From Mycobacterium sp. Root265 (GTDB lineage: Bacteria > Actinomycetota > Actinomycetes > Mycobacteriales > Mycobacteriaceae), in contig NZ_LMJA01000009.1 in assembly GCF_001428895.1 (NCBI RefSeq), positions 139,041-203,040 of the forward strand: a DNA stretch of 64,000 nucleotides. The letters are read 5' to 3'. Every line of letters starts with the position of its first letter. Within the stretch, counting starts at the first letter, position 1. Of this stretch, positions 16,901 through 25,900 are shown piece after piece. The notes beneath the pieces were generated by a model, which had not been told where the DNA came from, searched no databases, and was given only the letters and a program-made list of their open reading frames with translations. Made by a program: the position numbers and the translations under genes.

Positions 16901-18292
16901 CCGGCAGTAGTCGAGTGACAGCGGAAAGGACGCCTGTGCACGGGCTTTGCGTGCCGCGCGGCGAAGGACCTCGACGTAGTGAGCGCGTTCGGGACCGTCG
17001 GGTAGCCCCTCGCCTCCGATGCCCACGTGGCGCGCGGCCTCGAAGAGTCGGTCTTCGCCGAGTGTGACCAGGCGCCGGCCGATGCGTAGATGCGTTTCCC
17101 GGCGTGCCTCTGCGCTGAGTCCGTTCCCGGCCACCTCGGCCACCCGGTCGTGACTGAACCGGTACCGGGCATCGTGACTGATCGCGTTGGCAATCCGCTG
17201 ACCCCGGTGGTCCAGTGCCTCCAATTGGCGCAGTTCGAGCGCCGCCCACAGTGCCTGTGCCACCGCGTGTGGTGGCTGGGCGGCCGCGGCCACGGCGTCA
17301 TCGAGATCGAATTCTGCACCGATGCACGTCAGCGACCGCAGGACCTCGCGGTCAGGCGGACGAAGCTGATCCAGGTAGCGGCCCATCGACTCGGCGGCCG
17401 TCGCCGTGACCTCGATGGAGCTGAGCATCCGTAGGTCCCAGCTGGGATCGCCGGTCACGGCTGTCGGCGTGAGTGCCCCTTCGATCTGGGCGCGGTATAA
17501 CAGCTGTCGGATCTGGAGTGGGTTGCCGTCGGTCCGGTAGTGGAACTCTGCGGCCACGTCGGAGAGCTCCGCAGTGGGACCGCCGGCCGTGGCCAGCAAG
17601 TCGTGGACGTCTGCGCGAGACAGCGGCTCCAGGCGCATCTCGCGCACGTTGGCCAGTGTGATGCCGGCTGCGGCCGGATCGAACTCGCCGGCACGATGCG
17701 CACCCAGCATTACGACGTTGCGCGGCGATACCGTCAGCAGTTCGGCCAACAACAGCAGAGAGTCACGATCCGCCCACTGCAGGTCGTCCACGGCGAGCAC
17801 CACAGGACGGTAGGCGGCCGTCTCGGATATCAGGCGTATTGCCGCACGGTGCAGGCGCCGCCGGGCGTCGGCGGCGTTGAGGTCGGTGATGCGAGAGCGC
17901 TCACCGAGGACGGCAGCGAGTTCGGGCACGAGGTCGCCCAGCACGCCGGACATCGTCGACATCGCGGCGCTCAGCCCGTCGCGCCAACGGTCGCGTTCGG
18001 CAGCGGGGGTGGACTCCATGGACCGAACGATCGAGCTCAGCGCATCACCGAGCGCAGCATAGGGAGCCGGCGCGCCGTCTCGGCAGCGCCCGTAGGCGAA
18101 TATGCAATTGCGGCTTGAGACCTCGGCGCCGAAGGCCTGGATGAGCGTCGACTTGCCCACTCCCGGTACGCCGGCGAGCAAGATGCATCCGCCGCTGTCT
18201 CGGCCCGCTTCATCTACTGCTGTTCGTAGATCCGCAATCTCCTGCCTTCGATCGACCACCCGCCCGTCGAAGTCGAACACGGGCGTTGTCAT
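13976..18292 (-). CDS. giant AAA-ATPase / TPR-like / GAF / class III nucleotide cyclase protein
   Basis: A 1438-residue signalling protein. The N-terminal AAA_16-type ATPase has Walker A GVPGVGKS (41-48) and Walker B-like VVLAVDDLQWADRDS near 165-180. A long helical, TPR-like middle follows, then a GAF domain (about 990-1130). The C-terminal class III cyclase domain (from about 1185) contains VLISDIRGYT and RGDEILAVF, which supply the two metal-binding aspartates, and SIIGDAVNLAARIE. The Lys usually three residues before the second GD is Asp here (DLRGDE), so substrate choice is uncertain. It is first in the operon, 68 bases upstream of the HK97-like gene, and may sense a ligand through GAF/TPR. 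Confidence 0.9.
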   Translation of the reverse strand: MTTPVFDFDGRVVDRRQEIADLRTAVDEAGRDSGGCILLAGVPGVGKSTLIQAFGAEVSSRNCIFAYGRCRDGAPAPYAALGDALSSIVRSMESTPAAERDRWRDGLSAAMSTMSGVLGDLVPELAAVLGERSRITDLNAADARRRLHRAAIRLISETAAYRPVVLAVDDLQWADRDSLLLLAELLTVSPRNVVMLGAHRAGEFDPAAAGITLANVREMRLEPLSRADVHDLLATAGGPTAELSDVAAEFHYRTDGNPLQIRQLLYRAQIEGALTPTAVTGDPSWDLRMLSSIEVTATAAESMGRYLDQLRPPDREVLRSLTCIGAEFDLDDAVAAAAQPPHAVAQALWAALELRQLEALDHRGQRIANAISHDARYRFSHDRVAEVAGNGLSAEARRETHLRIGRRLVTLGEDRLFEAARHVGIGGEGLPDGPERAHYVEVLRRAARKARAQASFPLSLDYCRNGLSLLGERRWETHFALSRELHLDATEAALLVGDVPALHTLLDEADDVLTDPADRARVAYLRIKGRLAQNRLQDALETGLQALDELGEPLPRNPGKPRMGLALANMKLTMRHWSNERLLALRYCEDQRVIEIQRILGELFHICYSIQPNYFPLLVRKQLDLALAHGHTPASPLMLANYAILLVVTGDRAGSQRFGEVALTLAEREEFREAHPHTLFIYLHFIRHWRHPIRESLSQLREAIGPALDQGDQEFAGYQAAAVLSQSFWLGRPLAEIDALAQSIVPGIRSQLAPATLCQAVQQICLNLMGRSEDVFLLAGESGYDERVVVPAARLENDGVGLSVAATMKVGLHFWAGDYTGALAVADEALRHIGGMAGNPVMQLIHMVDALSRIQAAPNDRATRRSVRTALALHRKWAADAPANYAAQYALIEGTWASARGQHRKAERLLEQAIELAETHQLPLIAATAYEEAATLYARSGRPRLRQHMLRSAYQRFQSVGLTVRTERLAHAYPWLLSRDLVHDESAGIDPAGAHQLVRALSAARTRDGLAGLALGTVADMTGAGRIVGLTGEGERLGVRAVHEGGVTSVVEGPWTDVPFDRDLVRRVAETGAPIRVMANPTSGTPSVIAAPIKLQENVIGVIYAEHTELDRNFTPEHEDAVMFVCAQCAAPLWNFQLEARLREADEQRLSLLDMQSRFVPNELLRILELDDIRRVRSGHRVERQMTVLISDIRGYTTLLEDMDIAEANNLATGFFRAVELPIIASDGVIQDLRGDEILAVFQSGPDNALRAGLGMLRSLQEHNAERLALGSNAFRVGIGINTGVVGLGLVGGVNRMVLSIIGDAVNLAARIEGTTKRYDSALLISDATYAQLADPEQFRIRRMERVMVVNRRRPVTVYEVYDEDPQLLRAAKYAAQPAFDEAFALFDYGEFDRARAAFEHCSTLLPGDAVATLHMAHCDAALRGELPPGGEVALLQK

Positions 18293-18830
18293 GGACAGCG
18301 TGCCCGAAGGCGTGAGCCGGACGAAGGCCGTGGAAAGGGAACGGTTGGACCCTGCGCCCGACCGTTTCGAGACGGTGCCAGTTCTGAGTGCATCGCCTGA
18401 CCGAGACTCCTCACGATCACCGGTGACCTGCTGCGTAGCCGGTGACCGGGATAGTGCGGAAGCTTAACCTCTTCCTCCATCACCGGCTTGGTGTTTTCCG
18501 TTGCGCGCGATATCGATGTCGCGGCTCTCGCATCCGGCTAAGTTGATTCAGCGCACTTCGCGACGTTGTCCCTCCTGGAGACCGAACCGCGGACGGCCTT
18601 TGAACTCGCAAATAAGTTGCTGTGCAATGCATTTTGGGTGATGCGCGGTTGACCACGTTTCGCGAGATTCTGCTATTCGGGTGTAGTTGCACCCAACGCG
18701 GATCGCGTAAGTCTTCGGACCGTCCGTCACCAGCTAACCCGTATTCCGATCCCCATGTTTCGCCGGCAAGGACCAGAATTGGTGCGGCGGACCTGCTCGC
18801 AGCCCGGTTAGGGTCGAATCCGGGGGACAT
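18293..18830. promoter_or_regulatory. divergent intergenic region of shell operon and ESX-4
   Basis: This 538-base stretch separates the cyclase gene (minus) from eccB4 (plus). It contains no convincing gene. An A/T-richer patch around 18600-18690 includes a small inverted repeat GGGTG-N6-CACCC (18679-18683 / 18690-18694). Upstream of eccB4, GGACC (18789-18793) and GGTCG (18812-18816), 18 bases apart, form a degenerate version of the SigM-type promoter seen clearly at other ESX-4 genes. Confidence 0.4.
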
Positions 18831-20222
18831 ATGGTTCGGCGTTCGGTGACACGGCTACAGGTGAGCGGCTACCGCTTCCTGACGCGCAGAATGGAATACG
18901 CGTTGGCATGCCGGGATACCCGCATGCTCGACGACCCCATCCGCAGCCAGTCGATGGCACTGGCGGCCGGCGTCGTGCTGGCCGCGATCGTGGTGGCGGT
19001 GTGTGCGGTGCTGGCACTGATGCGTCCACACGGAAGCCTGGGCGCCGATCCCATCGTCATGGCCCGGGACTCCGGTGCGATGTACGTGCGCGTCGGCGAC
19101 ATCATGCACCCGGTGCTGAATCTGGCGTCCGCGCGGTTGATCGCCGGGACCCCGGCGGTGCCGCGGCTGGTGAGCGCGGCCATGATCGCCGACGCCGAAC
19201 ACGGTCCGCTGATGGGTATCCCGGGCGCGCCGGGCAATATCGCACCGGCGCTCGCAGACGATCAGCAGGCCTGGACCGTATGCGATGACGGCGGCGACCG
19301 GACCACCACGGTGATCATCGGCGCGCCCGGGCAGCACCCGGTCGCTCCGCCGGTGCTGGTCACCGCGGCCCAGGAACGCGCGCGCGGAACCTACCTGCTA
19401 CACGCCGGGCGCCGCGCCGCGGTGGATCTGCGCGACCGCGCAGCGGTGCGCGCGCTGCGACTGGACCGCGTTGTCCCGCTGCCAGTTTCGGCCGCACTAC
19501 TGGACCCCCTCCCGGAGGCGACGCCGATCGTGGCGCCCCGGGTGCCCGGCGCCGGAGGACCCGGACCCGCCGGGCTGGCCGAGTTCCGGGTCGGCGAGGT
19601 GCTGCGGGTGCCGCGGGCGGACGCGGCCGATCACTACGTGGTGCTCGCTGATGGAGTGCAGCGCGTGGGGCCGGTGGCGGCGGATCTGATTCGTTTCGCC
19701 GACTCTCACGGCGGCGGCGAGATACCCGATGTGCCGGCCGACCGTATCGCCGCCGTGCCGGTGGTGGACACGTTGACGGTGACCGATCTGGCCGATCCGA
19801 CGGTGGCCGGTGCCGACCTCGGTGGCGGGCTGTGCACGCGCTGGCAGTGGCGCAACGGATCGGTGCCGGACACGGCCGTGCTGGCACCCGGCACCCTGCC
19901 CGACCAGGAACGCGCCCTGACACTGGTCCAGGCCGATGGCGACGGGCCCCGGGTCGACGCCGTGTCGGTTCCGCCCGGGCACAGTCTCTACCTCCGGGCG
20001 GCAGGCGTCGCCGGGGAGGGCATGTCGACCGGACCGCGGTACCTGGTCACCGAATCCGGGGTGGCATTCGGCGTCGGTGACGCGCACGCTGCCGAAGCCC
20101 TCGGGCTGCCGCAGGCACCGGGCGCCGCGCCGTGGCCGCTGCTCGCGCTGCTACCGCGTGGACCGGAGCTCAGCGTCGCCCGCGCTGCCGTCGTGCAGGA
20201 CAGCGTCCGCGTCCCGTCGTGA
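18831..20222 (+). CDS. eccB4: ESX-4 type VII secretion protein EccB4
   Basis: EccB is a membrane component of the type VII secretion core complex with a large periplasmic domain. The N-terminus TRLQVSGYRFLTRRMEYALAC is the family signature. One membrane helix lies near residues 43-63 (MALAAGVVLAAIVVAVCAVLAL) and the rest is extracytoplasmic. The length (463) matches EccB4 of M. tuberculosis (about 470, Rv3450c). Its 3' end overlaps the convergent mycP4 by 72 bases. In M. tuberculosis it follows directly on the cutinase genes; here the shell operon lies between. Confidence 0.95.
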   Translation: MVRRSVTRLQVSGYRFLTRRMEYALACRDTRMLDDPIRSQSMALAAGVVLAAIVVAVCAVLALMRPHGSLGADPIVMARDSGAMYVRVGDIMHPVLNLASARLIAGTPAVPRLVSAAMIADAEHGPLMGIPGAPGNIAPALADDQQAWTVCDDGGDRTTTVIIGAPGQHPVAPPVLVTAAQERARGTYLLHAGRRAAVDLRDRAAVRALRLDRVVPLPVSAALLDPLPEATPIVAPRVPGAGGPGPAGLAEFRVGEVLRVPRADAADHYVVLADGVQRVGPVAADLIRFADSHGGGEIPDVPADRIAAVPVVDTLTVTDLADPTVAGADLGGGLCTRWQWRNGSVPDTAVLAPGTLPDQERALTLVQADGDGPRVDAVSVPPGHSLYLRAAGVAGEGMSTGPRYLVTESGVAFGVGDAHAAEALGLPQAPGAAPWPLLALLPRGPELSVARAAVVQDSVRVPS

Positions 20223-21512
20223 CCTCAGAGCCGCCGAGGCCACCGCGAGTGCCGCACACACCGCGGCGCCCATCAGCGCGAACCGCCGTGGCTCAGCGTC
20301 GGTGACCACGGTGGGCGGCGACGCCAGTGGACGCGGTGCGTCCGGCGGCGCGGGAGCGGCGATACCGCGCATCGCGGCCAGCACATCGACCACGCCGTGT
20401 CCCACCAAGGGATTCCAGTCCGACCCGGGATGGCGTGCGGTGCTCTCGATACGGTGCATCACCTGGCGGGCCGTCAAGGTCGGGGCCGCCGCGCGCAGCA
20501 GCGCCGCGACGCCCGACACCACCGGGGCCGCGTAGCTGGTCCCGGAGATCGGTTGCGGATCAGGGTGTCCCGGCATCGTGTCCGCCAGTCCCTCCCCGGC
20601 CGGATTCAGCGATGTCACGGACTCGGCGGGGGCGGCGACGTCCACCCACGGACCGGCCAGGGTGAAATCGGACGGTGCCCCGTCGGCGTCGACCGACCCG
20701 ACCGTCAGCACGTAGTCGTCATACCAGCTGGGGCTCGCCACCACGTCGACGCGATCCCAGTCGGGCCCGCCAGCAGGATCGGGCAGCGGATTCTGTTTCG
20801 GGCATGTGCCCTGTCCGCCCACATTTCCGGCCGCGGCGACCACCACCACGTTGCGGGTGTCCACTGCGTACGCCAGGGCCGCACCCAGCGCCCGGTCATC
20901 GAGAGCATCGGCGACGGCGAGGCAGGCCACCGAAGAGATGTTGATGACGGTGGCACCCTGGTCGGCGGCGGCCCGCACCGCCGCAGCGAGCGACTCGACG
21001 TCCCCGACGCCGTGGCCACCGGCATCGGCGGCGCGGAACTTCATGCTGGACTGGCGGATCGCGAGAATGGCGGCATCCGGTGCGATACCGCTGAACCCAC
21101 TGGCCGGGTCGGGAGCCGCCCCGATGATCCCGGCGACGATGGTGCCGTGGCCGTCACAGTCGGCGGTGCCGTCGCCATCGGCGACGTAGTCGCCACCCGG
21201 CACCAGATGCGGCAGCAGCCGGTGCCGCGCCACACCGGTGTCGATGACCGCCACCGTCTGCCCGGCGCCACGGGTGCGAACCCACGCGGTGCGCAGATCG
21301 GGTCGTTCCCGGCGCGGCACCGTCTCGACGAGCGGGGCGGTCGCGCAGGTTTCGAATTGTTCGGTGGGGTAACGCGAAGCGGCCGGCCCGGGCTGCGGCA
21401 GTAACCGGCTGTCGATCGGCGGCGGACCGACCGCGACGGCGGGCGCCGCGGTGAGGACCGGTGCCACGGTGAACAGCACGGCCGCGAGCATCGGGGCAGC
21501 CCGGCCGATCAT
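20151..21512 (-). CDS. mycP4: mycosin protease MycP4 (subtilisin family)
   Basis: A secreted, membrane-anchored S8 serine protease of the ESX-4 system, 453 residues. The signal peptide is APMLAAVLFTVAPVLTAAPAVA. Catalytic residues are Asp91 (AVIDTG), His122 (CDGHGT) and Ser326 (SGTSYAAP). Near the C-terminus LMGAAVCAALAVASAAL is the membrane anchor followed by a short Arg/Asp-rich cytoplasmic tail. The ATG at 21512 overlaps the eccD4 stop (ATGA), which fixes the start; the much longer upstream frame is a shadow of eccD4. Confidence 0.95.
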   Translation of the reverse strand: MIGRAAPMLAAVLFTVAPVLTAAPAVAVGPPPIDSRLLPQPGPAASRYPTEQFETCATAPLVETVPRRERPDLRTAWVRTRGAGQTVAVIDTGVARHRLLPHLVPGGDYVADGDGTADCDGHGTIVAGIIGAAPDPASGFSGIAPDAAILAIRQSSMKFRAADAGGHGVGDVESLAAAVRAAADQGATVINISSVACLAVADALDDRALGAALAYAVDTRNVVVVAAAGNVGGQGTCPKQNPLPDPAGGPDWDRVDVVASPSWYDDYVLTVGSVDADGAPSDFTLAGPWVDVAAPAESVTSLNPAGEGLADTMPGHPDPQPISGTSYAAPVVSGVAALLRAAAPTLTARQVMHRIESTARHPGSDWNPLVGHGVVDVLAAMRGIAAPAPPDAPRPLASPPTVVTDAEPRRFALMGAAVCAALAVASAALRSRRDADAVLHDGSAGDAELRSTR

Positions 21513-22813
21513 CCGACACTCAGCGATCGCACCAACCCGTACACGTCGGCGGCCCAACATGCCAGTGGCACGACGGCAGCAAGCAGGACGTATTCGGCCA
21601 CATCGCTTGCGCGCGCCCACGACGAGGCGTGCCTGCCTTGGCCTGCCCGGCACCAGCCAGCCAGGCCAACGGCCAGCAGCACCGCCGGACCCGCGTACCG
21701 CGGCGCCGATACCGTGGCCAGCGCGGCGACCGCCGCGACACCGCTCAGGCCGCACCAACCCAGCGCGGCCCGGCACCGCGGGTCGGCGTAGAACCGGGTT
21801 CGCAACAGCAGCAGTGCCGCAAGCACCGCGGCCAGCACGAATCCCGGCAGCCATGAGCTGCCGCCCCGACAGCCCGCGGCAATCGCGCCGATGGCCAGCG
21901 CGGTGGCCGTCGCACCTCCGGTCACCAGGCCCGCGAAGACCGTGTGGCCACCGAACGCGGCCGCCTCGGACACCGGGTCGGCACTGTCGCCAGGAAACGG
22001 CGGACGAAGTCCGCTGACCGACAAAGTGATCCGGCCGGCGACGCCCAGTGTGCCCAGGGCCAGCACACCGAGAACTGCACCCGATGCCACGAGGTCCAGG
22101 GCCGCCATGAGTGAGAAAGCGGACACCGCGGCCACCGCTGCGGACGCGGTGGCCACAGCGGTGAGCAGCCAGGCATCACCGCGTCCCGCACGCAGTAGCC
22201 ACAGCGAGGCGAGACCACCGGCAGCCGCGCCGAGCGTCAACCCGGGGCCGCCCCCACCGGGCACCGCGAGAAAGCCTGCGACGCCGACGAAACCGACCGA
22301 CAAGCCGTGCAGGGTCGCACGCATGGCATCGTGTCGCCACCCGACGATGAGGCACCCCGCCGCACTGATCAGGGCGATGCCGGCGGCCACCATCGGCACG
22401 CCGCCGCGGCTGCCCGAGAACCCGAGCGTGATCAGCGCGAGCACACCGACGCACGCCCACATCCGGGCAGAGGTCGTGTGATCCGGTGCGGGGCTGGGTC
22501 CGGCCTCGGCCACGGCGCGGAAGGGATCCGCGCGGAGTGGGCCCGGCGCCGGCGCGCCGACGGGGGAGAGCACCATGACGTCGCCGTCGGATACTCCGCT
22601 TTCGTGCAGCGTCATCGACTCATCGCAGTGCCCGCCGCTGAGACGGTCCAACCGCCAGCCCTGGGATGCGGTACCCGACTCCGGTTCTGCGGCAAAGAGG
22701 TCGACGATATCGGGCAGCAGCAGACCGACTTCGGCATGGCGCGGCAGCATGAGGTCCACCGCCCTCGGCTCGGTGGCACTCTGAATCGACACCCGGCACA
22801 ACGGATCATCCAT
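21509..22813 (-). CDS. eccD4: ESX-4 type VII secretion integral membrane protein EccD4
   Basis: EccD forms the membrane channel rim of type VII secretion complexes. The N-terminal about 95 residues (MDDPLCRVSIQSATEPRAVD ... VMVLSPV) are the ubiquitin-like YukD domain. About eleven hydrophobic segments follow, from MWACVGVLALITLGFSG to YVLLAAVVPLACWAADVYGL. ATG 22813 gives 434 residues, a typical size. It is translationally coupled to mycP4 downstream and divergent from eccC4, with a 110-base shared promoter region. Confidence 0.93.
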   Translation of the reverse strand: MDDPLCRVSIQSATEPRAVDLMLPRHAEVGLLLPDIVDLFAAEPESGTASQGWRLDRLSGGHCDESMTLHESGVSDGDVMVLSPVGAPAPGPLRADPFRAVAEAGPSPAPDHTTSARMWACVGVLALITLGFSGSRGGVPMVAAGIALISAAGCLIVGWRHDAMRATLHGLSVGFVGVAGFLAVPGGGGPGLTLGAAAGGLASLWLLRAGRGDAWLLTAVATASAAVAAVSAFSLMAALDLVASGAVLGVLALGTLGVAGRITLSVSGLRPPFPGDSADPVSEAAAFGGHTVFAGLVTGGATATALAIGAIAAGCRGGSSWLPGFVLAAVLAALLLLRTRFYADPRCRAALGWCGLSGVAAVAALATVSAPRYAGPAVLLAVGLAGWCRAGQGRHASSWARASDVAEYVLLAAVVPLACWAADVYGLVRSLSVG

Positions 22814-22888
22814 CGCCCATCCCCCTGCACGTTCCCCCGATGCCACGGTAACGGGGCGGTGAGCATCCGCTGCGCACCAAAATTGAGG

Positions 22889-22915
22889 GGAACCCGAGGC
22901 GCGCGCGCTGCGTCG
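22889..22915 (+). promoter_or_regulatory. SigM-type promoter of eccC4
   Basis: GGAAC (22889-22893) and CGTCG (22911-22915) are separated by exactly 17 bases, 9 bases before the eccC4 ATG. This fits the published M. tuberculosis SigM pattern (-35 GGAAC, -10 CGTCR). Because it is so close, the mRNA would have almost no leader. Confidence 0.6.
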
Positions 22916-22923
22916 AAATAGGA

Positions 22924-25900
22924 ATGGAGTTCCTGAGGGAGAAGCGTCTGCCCGCTCCGCCCGTGCCGGACGGAGAGGTGGTACTGCGGCGACCACCTGA
23001 CGTGCCCGTGGTAGAGCCGGCGAGTCCGTTGGCGCGCCTGTTGCCGGTGCTGATGCTCGTCGCGGTCGGCGGCATGGTGGTGCTCTACCTGACCTCGTCG
23101 ACCGGCTCGGGCGCGACGACGCCGCGCAACCCGGTGTACATGATCTTCCCGGTGATGATGGTGATCTCGGTGCTCGGCACACTGGCCCACACCGGGCGGG
23201 GCCGGACTGCCGAGCTGAACGCCGGCCGGCGTGACTACCTGCGCTACCTGGACACCGTGGCAGCGGATATCGGTGAAACCGCACGCAAGCAACATGTTTC
23301 GGCGCACTGGAGCGATCCCGATCCCGCGACGCTGTGGACACTGGTGGGCGGCAGGCGAATGTGGGAACGCAGACCCGTGGACCCTGACTTCTGCCGCGTT
23401 CGGGTCGGAGCGGGCCCCGCCCCGCTGCTCACCCCACTGACCACCGCACCGGCCGACCGGGTCGCCGAGCCGGACCCGGTGACGGCCGGGGCGCTGGAGG
23501 GCCTACTCGTCGGCCGAGCGGTGGTGGCAGACCAGCCCGTGACGGTTGATGCCTCCGGTCACCTCGGGTTCGACGGTGAGCCGGCTGCGGTGCGAGACCT
23601 GGTGCGTGCCATGGTCTGCCAACTTGCGGTGCTGCACAGCCCGGGTGATGTATCCGTGATGGGGCCCGCCGGTCCGTACTGGGACTGGCTGAAATGGCTG
23701 CCCCATCACGCGCAGCGGCCGGGCGCGGGGCGCACCGTGGCGATCCTGGAGGGGGACATGCCCGCCCCGGTCGGCGCCGAGGTCACGGTGCTCGACCTCA
23801 ATGGAGGCGGCGACACGACGATCGAGCTCGCGGCCATCGCTCACGTGGACGGCCTGTCGCCGGCGCAGGCAAGGATGTGCGCGCGCAGGCTGTCCCGGTG
23901 GCGTACCGGCCCGGATGCGGGCGTCGCCGGCACGACATGGGCGGGTCTGGTCGGTGTCGGTGTCGGTGCCGCAGCGGATCTCGATCCGGCGGCGGTATGG
24001 CGCCCCCGCGCGGATCAGGACCGGCTGCGGGTACCCATCGGTGTCGGCGACGGCGCGGACAATCGGGGTGAACCGGTGTTCCTCGACATCAAGGAGGCCG
24101 CCGAGGGCGGTATGGGCCCGCACGGACTGTGCGTCGGAGCCACCGGATCGGGGAAGTCGGAATTCCTGCGCACGCTCATCCTCGGACTGGTGGCCGCCCA
24201 TTCCCCCGATGACCTCAATCTCGCCCTCATCGATTTCAAGGGCGGCGCCACATTTCTCGGCTTCGAACAGCTGGCCCATGTGTCGGCGGTCATCACCAAT
24301 CTCGATGACGAGGCCTACCTGGTCAGCAGGATGCACGAGGCGCTTTCCGGTGAGATGAACCGGCGCCAGCAGGTCCTGCGGGCAGCCGGAAACCTCGGGA
24401 ACATCGCCGAGTATCGGCGCGCTCGGACGACGGAGTCCGGTCTGCCCGCGTTGCCCGCGCTGTTCATCGTCATCGACGAGTTCTCCGAGCTGCTCAGCCA
24501 GCACCCCGACTTCGCCGAGTTGTTCGTGGCGATCGGGCGGCTGGGCAGGTCGCTGGGGATGCACCTGCTGCTGGCCAGTCAGCGTCTCGATGAGGGCAGG
24601 CTGCGCGGGCTGGAGACCCACCTGTCCTACCGGGTGTGTCTGAAGACATTCTCGGCCAGTGAATCCCGCGCCGTTCTCGGACTGCCCGACGCGTACGAAC
24701 TGCCGACCGCGCCGGGCGCGGCCTATCTGAAGACCAGCGACGGCCGGCTGGTGCGGCTGCGCACCACGTATGTCTCCGGACCGGACATCGCCAGGGGTGC
24801 TCCGGACCTGCGCGCGCGCCGATTCACGTCGGCATCCGATGACGATGCCGGCGGGGCTGAGGTGCATATCGACACCGGTGCGACCGTGCTGGAGACCGTA
24901 CTGCACCGGCTGGCCGGTCACGGCAGGCCGGCGCACCGGCTGTGGTTGCCCGCGCTACCGGCATGTCCGGCGTTGGAGGAACTGCTCGCGCTGCACGACG
25001 GTGCCCGGCTGACCGCGCCGATCGGGCTGGTGGACAACGCCTTCGCGCAGCGTCGTGACCTGCTCACCGTCGACCTCAACGGGTCCGGTGGGCACGTCGC
25101 CGTGGTGGGTGCGACGCGATCCGGCAAATCCACCGCACTGTGCGCACTCCTGCTGGCGCTCGCCGCCACGCACAGCCCCGCCGACGTCCAGTTCTACTGT
25201 CTCGACTTCGGTGGCGGCACATTGACTGCACTGCAACACCTTCCGCACACCGGGGTGGTCGCAGGACGCGGTGACGGCGAACTGGTGCGCCGGACCGTGG
25301 CGCAGCTACAGACGCTGATCCGTCGCCGCGCGGGCGCCGGACGCACCGCCGCGCCCGACGGCTATGGCGAGGTATTCCTGGTGGTGGACGGCTGGGGCGC
25401 GCTCCGGCATGTCGACGACAACCTGGAGGAGGTCATCACCGCAATGGTCGCCCAGGGTCTCGCGCACGGAGTCCATGTCGTCATCGCCGCCTCCCGCTGG
25501 GGCGAACTGCGGCCCGCCCTCAAGGACCAACTCGGCACCCGCATCGAGTTGCGTCTGGGCGAGCCTGCGGAATCCGAGATGGACCGCAAGGCGGCCCGCC
25601 ATCTGGTGGACAGCCCGCCCGGAGCCGCCATCACCCGGGACGGCAGGGTCGCGGCGATCGCCGTGCCGCGCCTCGATGCCCTCGACACCATCGCCCAAGA
25701 CCTGCGCACGCGTCATGCCGGGCGCTGCGCCATCCCGGTCAGGCTGTTGCCCACGTTGGTGGAGCGCAATTCGGTCCCTGCCCAGGATGCAGGCCCCACC
25801 AACGTCACCATCGGCATCGGAGAGTCCGAGTTGAAGCCGGTAACAATCGATTTCGCCGAGACGTCACATCTGATCGTGCTGGGTGACAACGGCTGCGGCA

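Noticed and set aside
18338-18367. ECF-sigma-like promoter GGAAC ... CGTTT on the plus strand
   Set aside because: The spacer is 20 bases and the nearest plus-strand gene starts about 460 bases downstream, so it does not fit a functional promoter.
18480-18830. Minus-strand open frame of 116 codons in the cyclase-eccB4 intergenic region
   Set aside because: No family features, no good ribosome site and a composition unlike coding sequence here; it is most likely random.
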